A DNA stretch of 36,247 nucleotides from positions 1 through 36,247 of the IMG/VR virus record IMGVR_UViG_3300045454_000145; one strand, written 5' to 3'. The first letter of the stretch is position 1; each line of letters starts with the position of its first letter. The notes under the pieces are model-generated. The model worked only from the letters and a program-made list of their open reading frames with translations. It was not told the origin of the DNA and did no database searches. Position numbers and translations under genes: made by a program. Source of the stretch: a virus. This document shows positions 14,391 through 20,999 of this stretch, in pieces.

Positions 14391-14558
14391 ATGCGCGCGG
14401 AACTTGCAGCCGATCAGTTGGAGACCTTAGGCCGACTCTTGCGGGCAGACGGCTGGGGCATTCACTACCTCAAGGCGGTTCAGATGGGCGAAAAAGCGCT
14501 GCGAGAAATGGTCGCCGCTTCGCCCGATTCCGGCAGGGAGGCAGACCGTGCGCTGTGA
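14391..14558 (+). CDS. Small accessory protein, 55 residues
   Basis: The ATG at 14391 has AGGAG at 14379-14383. The protein is helical (MRAELAADQLETLGRLLR, then HYLKAVQMGEKALREM) and ends SPDSGREADRAL, carrying the shared Asp-Ser tail. Its 3' end contains one of two identical 29-bp junction copies and overlaps the next GTG start. No family was recognised. Confidence 0.55.
   Translation: MRAELAADQLETLGRLLRADGWGIHYLKAVQMGEKALREMVAASPDSGREADRAL
14522..14550 (+). repeat. 29-bp junction repeat, copy A
   Basis: Identical over 29 bp to 14948-14976. It encodes PDSGREADR of the upstream gene, carries AGGGAGG as Shine-Dalgarno and ends with the GTG start of the next gene. Recombination between the two copies would remove two genes cleanly. 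Confidence 0.9.
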
Positions 14559-14694
14559 GGCTTGCGGCCGATTTACGCGAGGGCCATTGACTGACATGGG
14601 CGGCGATACAGGCGACGGCGGACCTAGCCCCGCGTGGTGGTGGGGACCGTGCTGCGCCCCCAGTTCAAACGATTCCGAGAGGAGCACCGACTGA
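14548..14694 (+). CDS. Cys-containing microprotein, 48 residues
   Basis: This protein starts at GTG 14548 within the junction repeat. It reads MRCEACGRFTRGPL and later WWWGPCCAPSSNDSERSTD. The CxxC and CC pairs could bind zinc, and the end again has Asp-Ser. It overlaps the next start by one base (TGATG). Coding status rests on the strong start element and couplings. Confidence 0.5.
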   Translation: MRCEACGRFTRGPLTDMGGDTGDGGPSPAWWWGPCCAPSSNDSERSTD

Positions 14695-14981
14695 TGACTC
14701 AGCTGCTGTTCGATCTGCCTGGCATAGATCAGGGGCGTCGAGTTGAACGGCTCGAGTACGCCGTGCGCGCGCTTAGTAACGGAGGCGGAATGCAGAAAGG
14801 CGATGTCCAGCTTCTTGGTGAGCACACCGCCCGGTGGCTGACCAGTGCCGCCACCCGCGAGGAGCTGCCCTACTACGGATACCCGCAAGACCTTGAGGTC
14901 GTGCAACGTCGAATCGTCACTTACACCGGCAACTGGGAACCAAGTTGGCCCGATTCCGGCAGGGAGGCAGACCGTGGCTGA
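14694..14981 (+). CDS. Small accessory protein
   Basis: This 95-residue protein starts at ATG 14694 behind GATTCCGAGAGGAG. It begins MTQLLFDLPGIDQGRRVERL, is mainly helical, has a YYGYPQDLEVVQRRIVTYTG segment and ends WPDSGREADRG with the shared tail. Overlaps the next gene by 8 nt. Function unknown. Confidence 0.55.
   Translation: MTQLLFDLPGIDQGRRVERLEYAVRALSNGGGMQKGDVQLLGEHTARWLTSAATREELPYYGYPQDLEVVQRRIVTYTGNWEPSWPDSGREADRG
14948..14976 (+). repeat. 29-bp junction repeat, copy B
   Basis: Identical to 14522-14550 and used in the same way: C-terminal codons of one gene, Shine-Dalgarno and GTG start of the next. Copies at 15184-15212 and 15515-15544 are close variants; the latter differs from this one by a single substitution and one inserted A. 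Confidence 0.9.
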
Positions 14982-15213
14982 GCGACTCACGTTCGATGAC
15001 GACGGCACTCTCGACGAGCTCGTAGCGTTCGACGCTCACGTGCATCTGGAGCACTTGGGCGACGGCGAGTACATGCTGATCGTTCAGGGTGATGAACTGT
15101 ACGTGAACCTGAGCATGCTCGTGAAGCGGTCTTGGAGAGGCGTTCCGAAGATCGTGGCTGGCGAGGTGTTCGGACTCAACACTCCTGATTCCGGAAGGGA
15201 GACAGAGCGATGA
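14974..15213 (+). CDS. Small accessory protein, 79 residues
   Basis: This protein starts at GTG 14974 in junction copy B. It reads MAERLTFDDDGTLDELVAFD, then alternating beta segments (HVHLEHLGDGEYMLIVQGDE, LYVNLSMLVKRSW), suggesting a compact beta domain. It ends TPDSGRETER. Overlaps the next ATG by 4 nt. No family was recognised. Confidence 0.6.
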   Translation: MAERLTFDDDGTLDELVAFDAHVHLEHLGDGEYMLIVQGDELYVNLSMLVKRSWRGVPKIVAGEVFGLNTPDSGRETER

Positions 15214-15545
15214 GCCCTGTGCACAACCACGGCCCCGCCGAGGGTCGTGGGCTGGACTGTGGCGAGGCGATGGTGAACGGCAAGCTGCGCGGGCACTGCT
15301 TGGACACCGATGAACATCAGCAACGCGGGCGGCTCAACCCCTACGAATGGCGTTCTGCCGAGTGGCCCGATCTTGTCGGCGTCTCGGTGACCGCGATGCG
15401 TCGCCCTGGCGCTGAGGTTCGAGTGTCGAACGGCATCACGTTCATGGGCATCCTGCTGACAGGCGAACAGGCTGCCGAAATGGGCGCGGTGCTGATCGAG
15501 TTCTCCCGCACTTCGCCCGATTCCCGCAGGGAGGCAGACCAGTGA
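15210..15545 (+). CDS. Accessory hypothetical protein
   Basis: This 111-residue protein starts at ATG 15210 behind GATTCCGGAAGGGAG. Early His and Cys residues (HNHGPAEGRGLDC, then HC) may form a metal site. The C-terminal half is beta-rich (EVRVSNGITFMGILLTGEQA) and ends SPDSRREADQ. Function unknown. Confidence 0.55.
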   Translation: MSPVHNHGPAEGRGLDCGEAMVNGKLRGHCLDTDEHQQRGRLNPYEWRSAEWPDLVGVSVTAMRRPGAEVRVSNGITFMGILLTGEQAAEMGAVLIEFSRTSPDSRREADQ

Positions 15546-15727
15546 GCACGACAGGCATCATTATCTGCGAGCCGCCCACGCATTGCGCTGATCCGCACGT
15601 CTTGCGCTGGTATTGCTCGCGAGGGCATGACGGCGCTGCGCCGGGCATCTGCCCTCTGACTCGATGCGATCGGCGCGGAGTGAACCGCGTGCCTACTTCT
15701 CCAGATTCCGGCACAACTGCCGGCTAG
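15542..15727 (+). CDS. Cys-rich small protein, last of the array
   Basis: This 61-residue protein starts at GTG 15542. Cysteines occur in CEPPTHC, YCSRGHD and CPLTRC, with histidines between, so zinc binding is plausible. It ends SPDSGTTAG. Its TAG stop shares the palindrome CTAG (15724-15727) with the stop of the convergent minus-strand gene. Confidence 0.55.
   Translation: MSTTGIIICEPPTHCADPHVLRWYCSRGHDGAAPGICPLTRCDRRGVNRVPTSPDSGTTAG
15708..15723. terminator. Hairpin between convergent genes
   Basis: CCGGCA-CAAC-TGCCGG is a perfect 6-bp stem directly before the shared stop codons of two convergent genes. It grows out of the ninth GATTCCGG element. There is no T-run, so it is only a possible bidirectional terminator or barrier. 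Confidence 0.4.
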
Positions 15728-16242
15728 TCGAGTCGTTCCTCCCAGTCGTGCCTTTGACGTCTGCCCGTCTCGTCAGTCCATCGCACCGAGAAGTAGACGC
15801 CGGTGAAGAAGCTGAACCGGTCACCTCGCATCAAGAACGGAGCAGCGTGCTCTCCCGGTATCTCCACCCATCGCGCCCCATCCGCAAGATGCAGCCGATC
15901 GTCATGCACCTCCAGCTGCACGTCATGAGCCACGGAGCCAGGGCTCGTGTTCCCGAGCAAATACTCCCAGTCCTGCCCGCCCTGCTTCGGCCTGACAATC
16001 CACCTCGCAACCGGCAACGGCACCTTCACCGGGCGAATGATCTTGTCCTTCGTCGTCACCCGCAACGACAACAGGAAGTTCACACTGCGCAAAAGCCACC
16101 GCCCTACAGCAAACACGGCAGGCTTCGTCCACTTCCAGAAAGCACCAACGACAACCGCGAGCACCGTCAGCGCAGTCAGACCAGCACCGACCCACCCTGC
16201 CGGATCATCCGCGAAGAACGCCAGCCAATCATCGAGCACCAC
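15724..16242 (-). CDS. Membrane-anchored beta-domain protein, exclusion candidate
   Basis: This 172-residue protein is encoded against the late operon. One strong transmembrane helix lies near the start (about residues 16-36, GAGLTALTVLAVVVGAFW), followed by a basic juxtamembrane stretch. The C-terminal domain has LLGNTSPGSVAHDVQLEV and FFTGVYFSVRW, a beta-sandwich-like pattern similar to 1608-2192. GTG 16242 or 16239 is chosen because a -10-like TATGTT lies at 16251-16246 with no Shine-Dalgarno, suggesting a leaderless transcript. Longer readings upstream run into the divergent gene. A superinfection-exclusion role is inferred from layout and orientation. Confidence 0.6.
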   Translation of the reverse strand: MVLDDWLAFFADDPAGWVGAGLTALTVLAVVVGAFWKWTKPAVFAVGRWLLRSVNFLLSLRVTTKDKIIRPVKVPLPVARWIVRPKQGGQDWEYLLGNTSPGSVAHDVQLEVHDDRLHLADGARWVEIPGEHAAPFLMRGDRFSFFTGVYFSVRWTDETGRRQRHDWEERLD

Positions 16243-16273
16243 TCGAACATACTCCAATGAGGTCGTCGATCCG

Positions 16274-16513
16274 GTGAAGGTCCCCGAGTTCGATTTCGAC
16301 GACAGCCACATCCGCACCGCCGAAGCAGTCACGCTCATGACGAAGCACACAGCAGCTCTCGTCGACCTCACCGAAGCCGCCGTGCAACTCGCACGCTCCA
16401 GCCGAGACGACAGCGAAAGAGTCGAGCGCTTCACCCGCGGCATGAGCCAGGCATCACTCGCGATCGCCCTCGCATCCCTCGTCGCCGCCATCGCCGCCAT
16501 CTTCATCAGATAG
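16274..16513 (+). CDS. Small tail-anchored membrane protein
   Basis: This 79-residue protein is divergent from the preceding one. GTG 16274 gives MKVPEFDFDDSHIRTAEAV. A helical coiled-coil-like part (LTEAAVQLARSSRDDSERVE) follows, with a C-terminal membrane helix (about 58-77) that ends AAIFIR. Only a weak GAGG lies upstream. The intergenic space is about 30 bp, so the divergent pair shares a control region. Function unknown; a membrane partner of 15724-16242 is possible. Confidence 0.55.
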   Translation: MKVPEFDFDDSHIRTAEAVTLMTKHTAALVDLTEAAVQLARSSRDDSERVERFTRGMSQASLAIALASLVAAIAAIFIR

Positions 16514-16837
16514 ACCACAACGGCGCTCGCCGAGGCGTGTTTGACGACACGCCGGTCGCAATCCTCTGGATCGGCGGTCAATGCTGGGAGCTTTCTCGCA
16601 TAGCGTGGGTGATCTCCACCCGCCGGGCCTCGACCTAGTCGGGGCCTTTCTGCTTCCCGGATGTGGTCGGGCGGCCACTGGATGCTCGCCGAGTGCTGAG
16701 CGTCCCTGTCGGGCGAGGGCGTCAACGCGGGCTTGGGCACGCCAAGGGCGCTCACGACGCTGCTTTCTCCGGCCAGGCGTTCCTGCGCCCCGCCCGACAC
16801 ACCCGATCGAGCTGCTGAACTAGGCGGGGGATGGGGC
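16514..16837. other. Gap with hairpins and terminator, no gene
   Basis: No convincing reading frame is visible. It starts with CGGCG-CT-CGCCG (16521-16532) and a perfect 7-bp stem GGCGTGT-TTGACG-ACACGCC (16534-16553). The terminator at 16626 and a short GGGTG/CACCC stem (16607-16621) follow. The gap precedes the packaging genes, so a cohesive-end or packaging site could lie here. Confidence 0.5.
16626..16651 (+). terminator. Rho-independent terminator before packaging genes
   Basis: GGCCTCGAC (16626-16634), loop CTA and GTCGGGGCC (16638-16646) form a 9-bp stem with one T-G pair, followed by TTTCT. It would end early or accessory transcription from the left. Confidence 0.7.
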
Positions 16838-17212
16838 ATGGGGGTGTCGATGTCGACCCGGTTCCGTGTCTGCTCCACGCCAGGCTGCCCAACCGTGCAC
16901 AACAACGCCGGATCGCGATGCGACATCCATGAGTCGAGCGCCAAGCGCAGCCACTGGGATCGCACCAAGGCCTACAACACCAAGGGCCACCGCATCCGCT
17001 TCCGCGCAGCCGTTCTCCGCCGAGACCCCATCTGTGTGCTGTGCCAAGTGCGCGAGTCTCGCGAGGCCGACCACCACCCGCGAAGCCGCACGGAGCTCAT
17101 CGAGCTCGGCCTCGATCCGAACGACCCGCAGTACGGCCGCGGACTGTGCACTCCCTGCCACAGCAAGGAGACAGCGCTGCACCAGCCAGGAGGCTGGAAC
17201 TCTTCCACCTGA
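16838..17212 (+). CDS. HNH endonuclease beside terminase
   Basis: This 124-residue protein has the HNH fold pattern: C66xxC69 (CVLC), ADHH at 77-80 with the catalytic His, a central loop and CTPCHSKE at 104-111. Phage HNH proteins next to terminase genes (as in HK97) assist cutting of DNA at packaging, with the large terminase. A first Cys cluster (CSTPGC, CDIH at 12-31) suggests a second zinc knuckle. GGGGGATGGGG precedes ATG 16838; ATG 16850 is an alternative. Confidence 0.85.
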   Translation: MGVSMSTRFRVCSTPGCPTVHNNAGSRCDIHESSAKRSHWDRTKAYNTKGHRIRFRAAVLRRDPICVLCQVRESREADHHPRSRTELIELGLDPNDPQYGRGLCTPCHSKETALHQPGGWNSST

Positions 17213-17264
17213 TCGTCGGCTGCCACGGCGCGAGGCCGAGCCCGGGGGAGCGAGCCACAGACCA

Positions 17265-17278
17265 GGGGGGAGACCCCC
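17265..17278. other. G-C hairpin in HNH-terminase gap
   Basis: The 201-nt gap 17213-17413 has no gene. It contains GGGGG-GAGA-CCCCC and a purine-rich run before the T-rich AACTTTTCG. Cohesive-end sites of related phages often lie between HNH and small terminase, so this is a place to look for cos. The sequence alone does not prove it. Confidence 0.35.
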
Positions 17279-17413
17279 GCGGCGCCACCAGCGGGACGCG
17301 CCGGGGAGGGGAACTTTTCGTCTGTCGGGTTCAAAACACTCTGGTCGGCGCTCCAGCCGGCGCTTCGATCCTCCGCAACGGGGGCGCCGCAACGGCGAGG
17401 AAGAGAGAACGAC

Positions 17414-17899
17414 ATGCCCAGTGGTGGAGCTCGTGCACGCAGCGGACCGCCTGCGGATCCAAACGCGCTGCGCCGCGACCGCAAGGACGACAAGGCCTGG
17501 ACTGACCTGCCCAGCGAAGGTCGCACTGGCCGCGCACCGTCGCTGCCCCTTCCGGCGGCCAACCGGCTCGAGCGCGAGCTGTGGGGCGAGCTGTGGAAGA
17601 AGCCGCAGGCCGTGCAGTGGGAGCGGCTCGGTCTTCAGCGCCAGGTTGCCGCGTACGTGCGCGCCTACATCGGTTCCGTCGCACCCGACGCGACCGCGGG
17701 GCTCAAGACCGCGGTGTTGCGCATGGAAGCCGAGCTCGGACTGTCGATCGTCGGCATGAACGCGCTGCGTTGGAGGATCGTCGCCGACGAGCTCGGGCAG
17801 CGGCGCCAGGCAAGGACCACCACCGTCCCCTCGAGCGTTGCGGCACCGGGAGTGCCGAGCGTGCGCGATCGCGCTCGGGCGATCGCCCATGGAGCCTAA
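17414..17899 (+). CDS. Terminase small subunit
   Basis: This 161-residue protein opens MPSGGARARSGPPADPNALR, the characteristic start of a common actinophage small terminase. RELWGELWKKPQAVQWERLG and a helical C-terminal part (TAGLKTAVLRMEAELGLS) follow. It recognises phage DNA and recruits the large terminase for packaging. Immediately upstream of, and overlapping by 11 nt, the large terminase gene. Confidence 0.85.
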   Translation: MPSGGARARSGPPADPNALRRDRKDDKAWTDLPSEGRTGRAPSLPLPAANRLERELWGELWKKPQAVQWERLGLQRQVAAYVRAYIGSVAPDATAGLKTAVLRMEAELGLSIVGMNALRWRIVADELGQRRQARTTTVPSSVAAPGVPSVRDRARAIAHGA

Positions 17900-19517
17900 C
17901 CTCAGCCTCCTCGTCGCCCCCACGTGGGTCGAAGCTCATTGCGTCATCCCCGACGGCGACCTCCGGGGGCAACCCTTCGTCTTCGGCGACGAGCAGCTGA
18001 CCTTCATGGTCAACCACTACACGGTCAAGCCCACCGCGCAGCGCGCCGGCGATCGCGACCGTCACGGCCGATTCGTCAAGCCCGCCGACGCGTTCCGCTA
18101 CCGCCGCTCACAGCTGGTGCGGGCTCAGAAGTGGGGCAAGTCGCCACTCATCGCCAGCTTCGTCTGCCTCGAGGGTGTGGGCCCCGCGATCTTCGACGGC
18201 TTCGCCGCCGGCGGCGAGTACTACGACTGCCGTGACTGGGGCTGCGGCTGCGGGTTCGAGTACGAGTACGAACCCGGCGAGCCCATGGGCAGGCCGTGGT
18301 CGACGCCCCTCATTCAGATCACCGCTACCTCCGAAGATCAGACCGACAACACCTACGGCGCCCTGCGGCCGATGATCGACCTCGGCCCGCTCGCGGACAT
18401 CATCACCAAGACCGGTGAGGAGTTCATCCGCCTCCCGGGAGACGGCCGCATCGACGTCGTGACGTCAAAGGCGAACTCCCGACTCGGGCAGCGCGTCACC
18501 TTCGCGCCGCAGGACGAGACCGGGCTCTGGGTGAAGTCGAACAGCGGGCACAAGCTCGCCGAGACCCAACGCCGAGGCCTCGCCGGCATGGGCGGCCGCG
18601 CGATCGAGACCACCAACGCGTGGGATCCCGCGCAGGACTCGGTCGCGCAGCGCACCTACGAGTCGCCGGCGCCGGATGTCAACAAGGACTTCCGCCAGCC
18701 GCCCGCGAAGCTCAGCTTCCAGAACAAGCGCGAGCGGCGGCGGATCTTCGCCTTCAACTACGCAGGCGCACCCTGGGTGTCCATCGATGCCATCGAGGCT
18801 GAGGCTGCGGAGCTCATGCTGCGCAACCCCGCCGACGCCGAACGGTTCTTCGGCAACCGCGTCGTCGCCGGCGCGGGCTCCTGGATGCCGATCGCCCGGT
18901 GGACTGCCAAGGCGAGCCGCCGGGAAGTTCCCGACGGCACCCCGATCGCGCTCGGCTTCGACGGATCCGACGTCGACGACTGGTCGGGCATCCGCGCCGA
19001 GACGCTCGACGGCTACCAGTTCACGCCGACGTTCCACTCCGACCGGCGCCCGACGATCTGGGACCCCGCGCAGTTCGGAGGCCGCATTCCGCGCCTCGAA
19101 GTTCTCGCGGCGTTCGAAGAACTCTTCACCCGATACGACGTCGCCCGCGCATACCTCGACCCGCCCTACTGGCAGTCCGAGATCGACGCATTGGCCGCGA
19201 AGTACGGGCCCAAGCGGGTGCTGCGATGGGAGACGTACCGGCCCAAGCAGATGCACGCGGCGCTCGAGCGGTTCAAGACCGACGTGCTGCAGCCGGACTC
19301 CGGCTTCACGCACGACGGCGACGAGCAGGTGTCTCACCACATCCGCAACGCCATCGAGGTACCCAGGCCGAACCAGACGTACCTCATCTTCAAGCCTCAC
19401 GGTTCCGAAACGCAGAAGATCGACCTCGCCATGAGCTCGGTGCTCGCCCACGAGGCGGCCTCCGACGCCGCGGCCGCTGGCTACAGCTCAAACACCTCGA
19501 TGACCGTCTACTACTAG
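17889..19517 (+). CDS. Terminase large subunit
   Basis: This 542-residue packaging ATPase and nuclease is complete. KWGKSP (81-86) is the variant Walker A of actinophage enzymes, and FAPQDETGLW (205-214) is the Walker B with catalytic acids. GFDGS (356-360) gives the first RNase H-like nuclease Asp, with YLDPPY and DLAMSSVLA later supplying further motifs. A Cys-rich stretch (C113, C118, C120) lies between Walker A and B and is not usual in the family. ATG 17889 lies inside the small-subunit gene, so the two are coupled. Confidence 0.9.
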   Translation: MEPNLSLLVAPTWVEAHCVIPDGDLRGQPFVFGDEQLTFMVNHYTVKPTAQRAGDRDRHGRFVKPADAFRYRRSQLVRAQKWGKSPLIASFVCLEGVGPAIFDGFAAGGEYYDCRDWGCGCGFEYEYEPGEPMGRPWSTPLIQITATSEDQTDNTYGALRPMIDLGPLADIITKTGEEFIRLPGDGRIDVVTSKANSRLGQRVTFAPQDETGLWVKSNSGHKLAETQRRGLAGMGGRAIETTNAWDPAQDSVAQRTYESPAPDVNKDFRQPPAKLSFQNKRERRRIFAFNYAGAPWVSIDAIEAEAAELMLRNPADAERFFGNRVVAGAGSWMPIARWTAKASRREVPDGTPIALGFDGSDVDDWSGIRAETLDGYQFTPTFHSDRRPTIWDPAQFGGRIPRLEVLAAFEELFTRYDVARAYLDPPYWQSEIDALAAKYGPKRVLRWETYRPKQMHAALERFKTDVLQPDSGFTHDGDEQVSHHIRNAIEVPRPNQTYLIFKPHGSETQKIDLAMSSVLAHEAASDAAAAGYSSNTSMTVYY

Positions 19518-19526
19518 GGAGAACGC

Positions 19527-20999
19527 ATGGACGCAGTGAGCGCTCTCCGCATGGTGAACCGCATCTACGCCCGCCTGAACAACCGGCGCGACGAGATCGA
19601 GAAGTTCGAGAGCTACTACCTCGGCAAGCAGCCGCTGACCTTCGCCACAGCCGAGTGGCAGGCGCAGAACGCGGCCCGATACGACACGTTCGCGGACAAC
19701 TGGACGGCTCCGGTCGTCAACGCCGAAGCAGAGCGGATCGAGTACTCGGGCCTGAACATCGCCCAGTCAGCTGGCGTCGACGCGGAGATGGCCCGCAACG
19801 CGGCCGACCAGCTGCACGAGTGGTGGCTGCGCAACGAGCTCGACATGCAGTCATCTCAGGGCTGGGTGACCACCCTCACCGCGCGCCGCAGCTACGTCAT
19901 CGTCTGGGCCGACCGCGAAACGCAGAAGCCGGTCGTGACGTGGGAGCACCCCTCCCAGGTCGAGATCGAGTACGACTTCGCCAACCCGCTCAAGCGCGTC
20001 GCCGCCCTCAAGACCTGGGTCGACGAGACGTGGGAGTACGCGACGCTGTACACCCCCGACTGGGTGTGGAAGTTCCAGCGCGGCCGCACCACGGTCAAGA
20101 CCGAGCTCGACTCGCAGGCGGAGCAGGCTCGCTCCGAGAAGGGCGCCGACGGCGGCTGGATCCCGCGCGAGCTCCAGAGCGAGTCATGGCCGCTGTCGAA
20201 CCCCCTCGGCGTCGTGCCGGTGGTCGAGGTTCCGAACCGGCCACCGCTGAAGGGCGACCCGATCAGCGAGATCGCCGGCGTCATCTCCATGCAGGACGCG
20301 ATCAACCTGCTGTGGGCGTACCTGTTCCTCGCCGCCGACTACGCGTCCATGCCGGCGCGTGTGGTGCTCGGCGCTGCCCCGCCCACCGTGCCGATCCTCG
20401 ATGGCCAGGGCAACGAGGTCGGGCGACGCCCGGTCGACATGAAGGAGCTCAGCGAGAAGCGCCTGTTCTACGTGAACGGAGACGACCCGAAGATCGACTC
20501 CTGGGAGGCGGCCCGCCTCGACGTGTTCACCGACACCATCGACGTCGCCGTCGCACACATCTCCTCGCAGACGCGCACGCCGCCGACGTACCTGGTGTCC
20601 AAGACCGGCCTGTCGAACGTCAACAGCGAAGGCCTCAAGGCCAGCGAGATCGGTCTGAACAAGAAGGTCACCGACTTCGAGACGTTCGCGTCGCCGGCCA
20701 TGCGCGAGCTCAACCGCCTCATCGCCCTCGTGCTCGGTGAGCAGGCGATCGCGGACCAGGTCAGCCTGTCCAAGGTGTCCTGGATGAACCCGGAGATCCG
20801 CTCCGAGGCGCAGCTGGCTGACTCGCTGCTGAAGAAGCAGCAGATGGGGTACCCGTTCGAGTACCTGCTCGAGCTCGACGGGGTCGGACCGCTCGAGCGT
20901 GCCCGAATCCTCGAGCTCAAGCGCCAGCAAGACCAGGCGCTATTCGGGTTCTCTGTGCAGCAGGCCGTGCAGGACGGCATGAGCGGTGTCGACGCCTAG
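19527..20999 (+). CDS. Portal protein (SPP1 gp6-like)
   Basis: This 490-residue protein has the size and features of SPP1-type portals. The N-terminal helices include RIYARLNNRRDEIEKFESYY, then a Trp-rich wing (ESWPLSNPLGVVPVVEVPNR) and a stem region (AVAHISSQTRTPPTYLV). The C-terminus is glutamine-rich. The dodecameric ring forms the DNA entry vertex and binds terminase. AGGGAGAA precedes ATG 19527. Position right after terminase is standard. Confidence 0.85.
   Translation: MDAVSALRMVNRIYARLNNRRDEIEKFESYYLGKQPLTFATAEWQAQNAARYDTFADNWTAPVVNAEAERIEYSGLNIAQSAGVDAEMARNAADQLHEWWLRNELDMQSSQGWVTTLTARRSYVIVWADRETQKPVVTWEHPSQVEIEYDFANPLKRVAALKTWVDETWEYATLYTPDWVWKFQRGRTTVKTELDSQAEQARSEKGADGGWIPRELQSESWPLSNPLGVVPVVEVPNRPPLKGDPISEIAGVISMQDAINLLWAYLFLAADYASMPARVVLGAAPPTVPILDGQGNEVGRRPVDMKELSEKRLFYVNGDDPKIDSWEAARLDVFTDTIDVAVAHISSQTRTPPTYLVSKTGLSNVNSEGLKASEIGLNKKVTDFETFASPAMRELNRLIALVLGEQAIADQVSLSKVSWMNPEIRSEAQLADSLLKKQQMGYPFEYLLELDGVGPLERARILELKRQQDQALFGFSVQQAVQDGMSGVDA

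Larger units (their letters stand above)
13385..15727 (+). repeat. Array of start-linked GATTC elements
   Basis: Eight consecutive start codons are each preceded at a fixed 22-23 nt by GATTC or a close variant. GATTC positions and starts are 13388/13411, 13570/13592, 14368/14391 (variant GATCT), 14526/14548, 14671/14694, 14952/14974, 15187/15210 and 15519/15542. A purine-rich Shine-Dalgarno lies between, with fullest form GATTCCGGCAGGGAGGCAGA. A ninth copy, without a start, ends the array at 15704. Ordinary ribosome binding needs only the nearer purines, so the fixed distal half calls for another explanation. It recalls the start-associated sequences of cluster K mycobacteriophages, but the motif differs. 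Confidence 0.75.

Noticed and set aside
15724-16968. Long minus-strand reading of 414 residues
   Set aside because: Only the part up to about 16242 has protein-like features. The upstream portion is antisense to the divergent gene 16274-16513 and to the terminator region.
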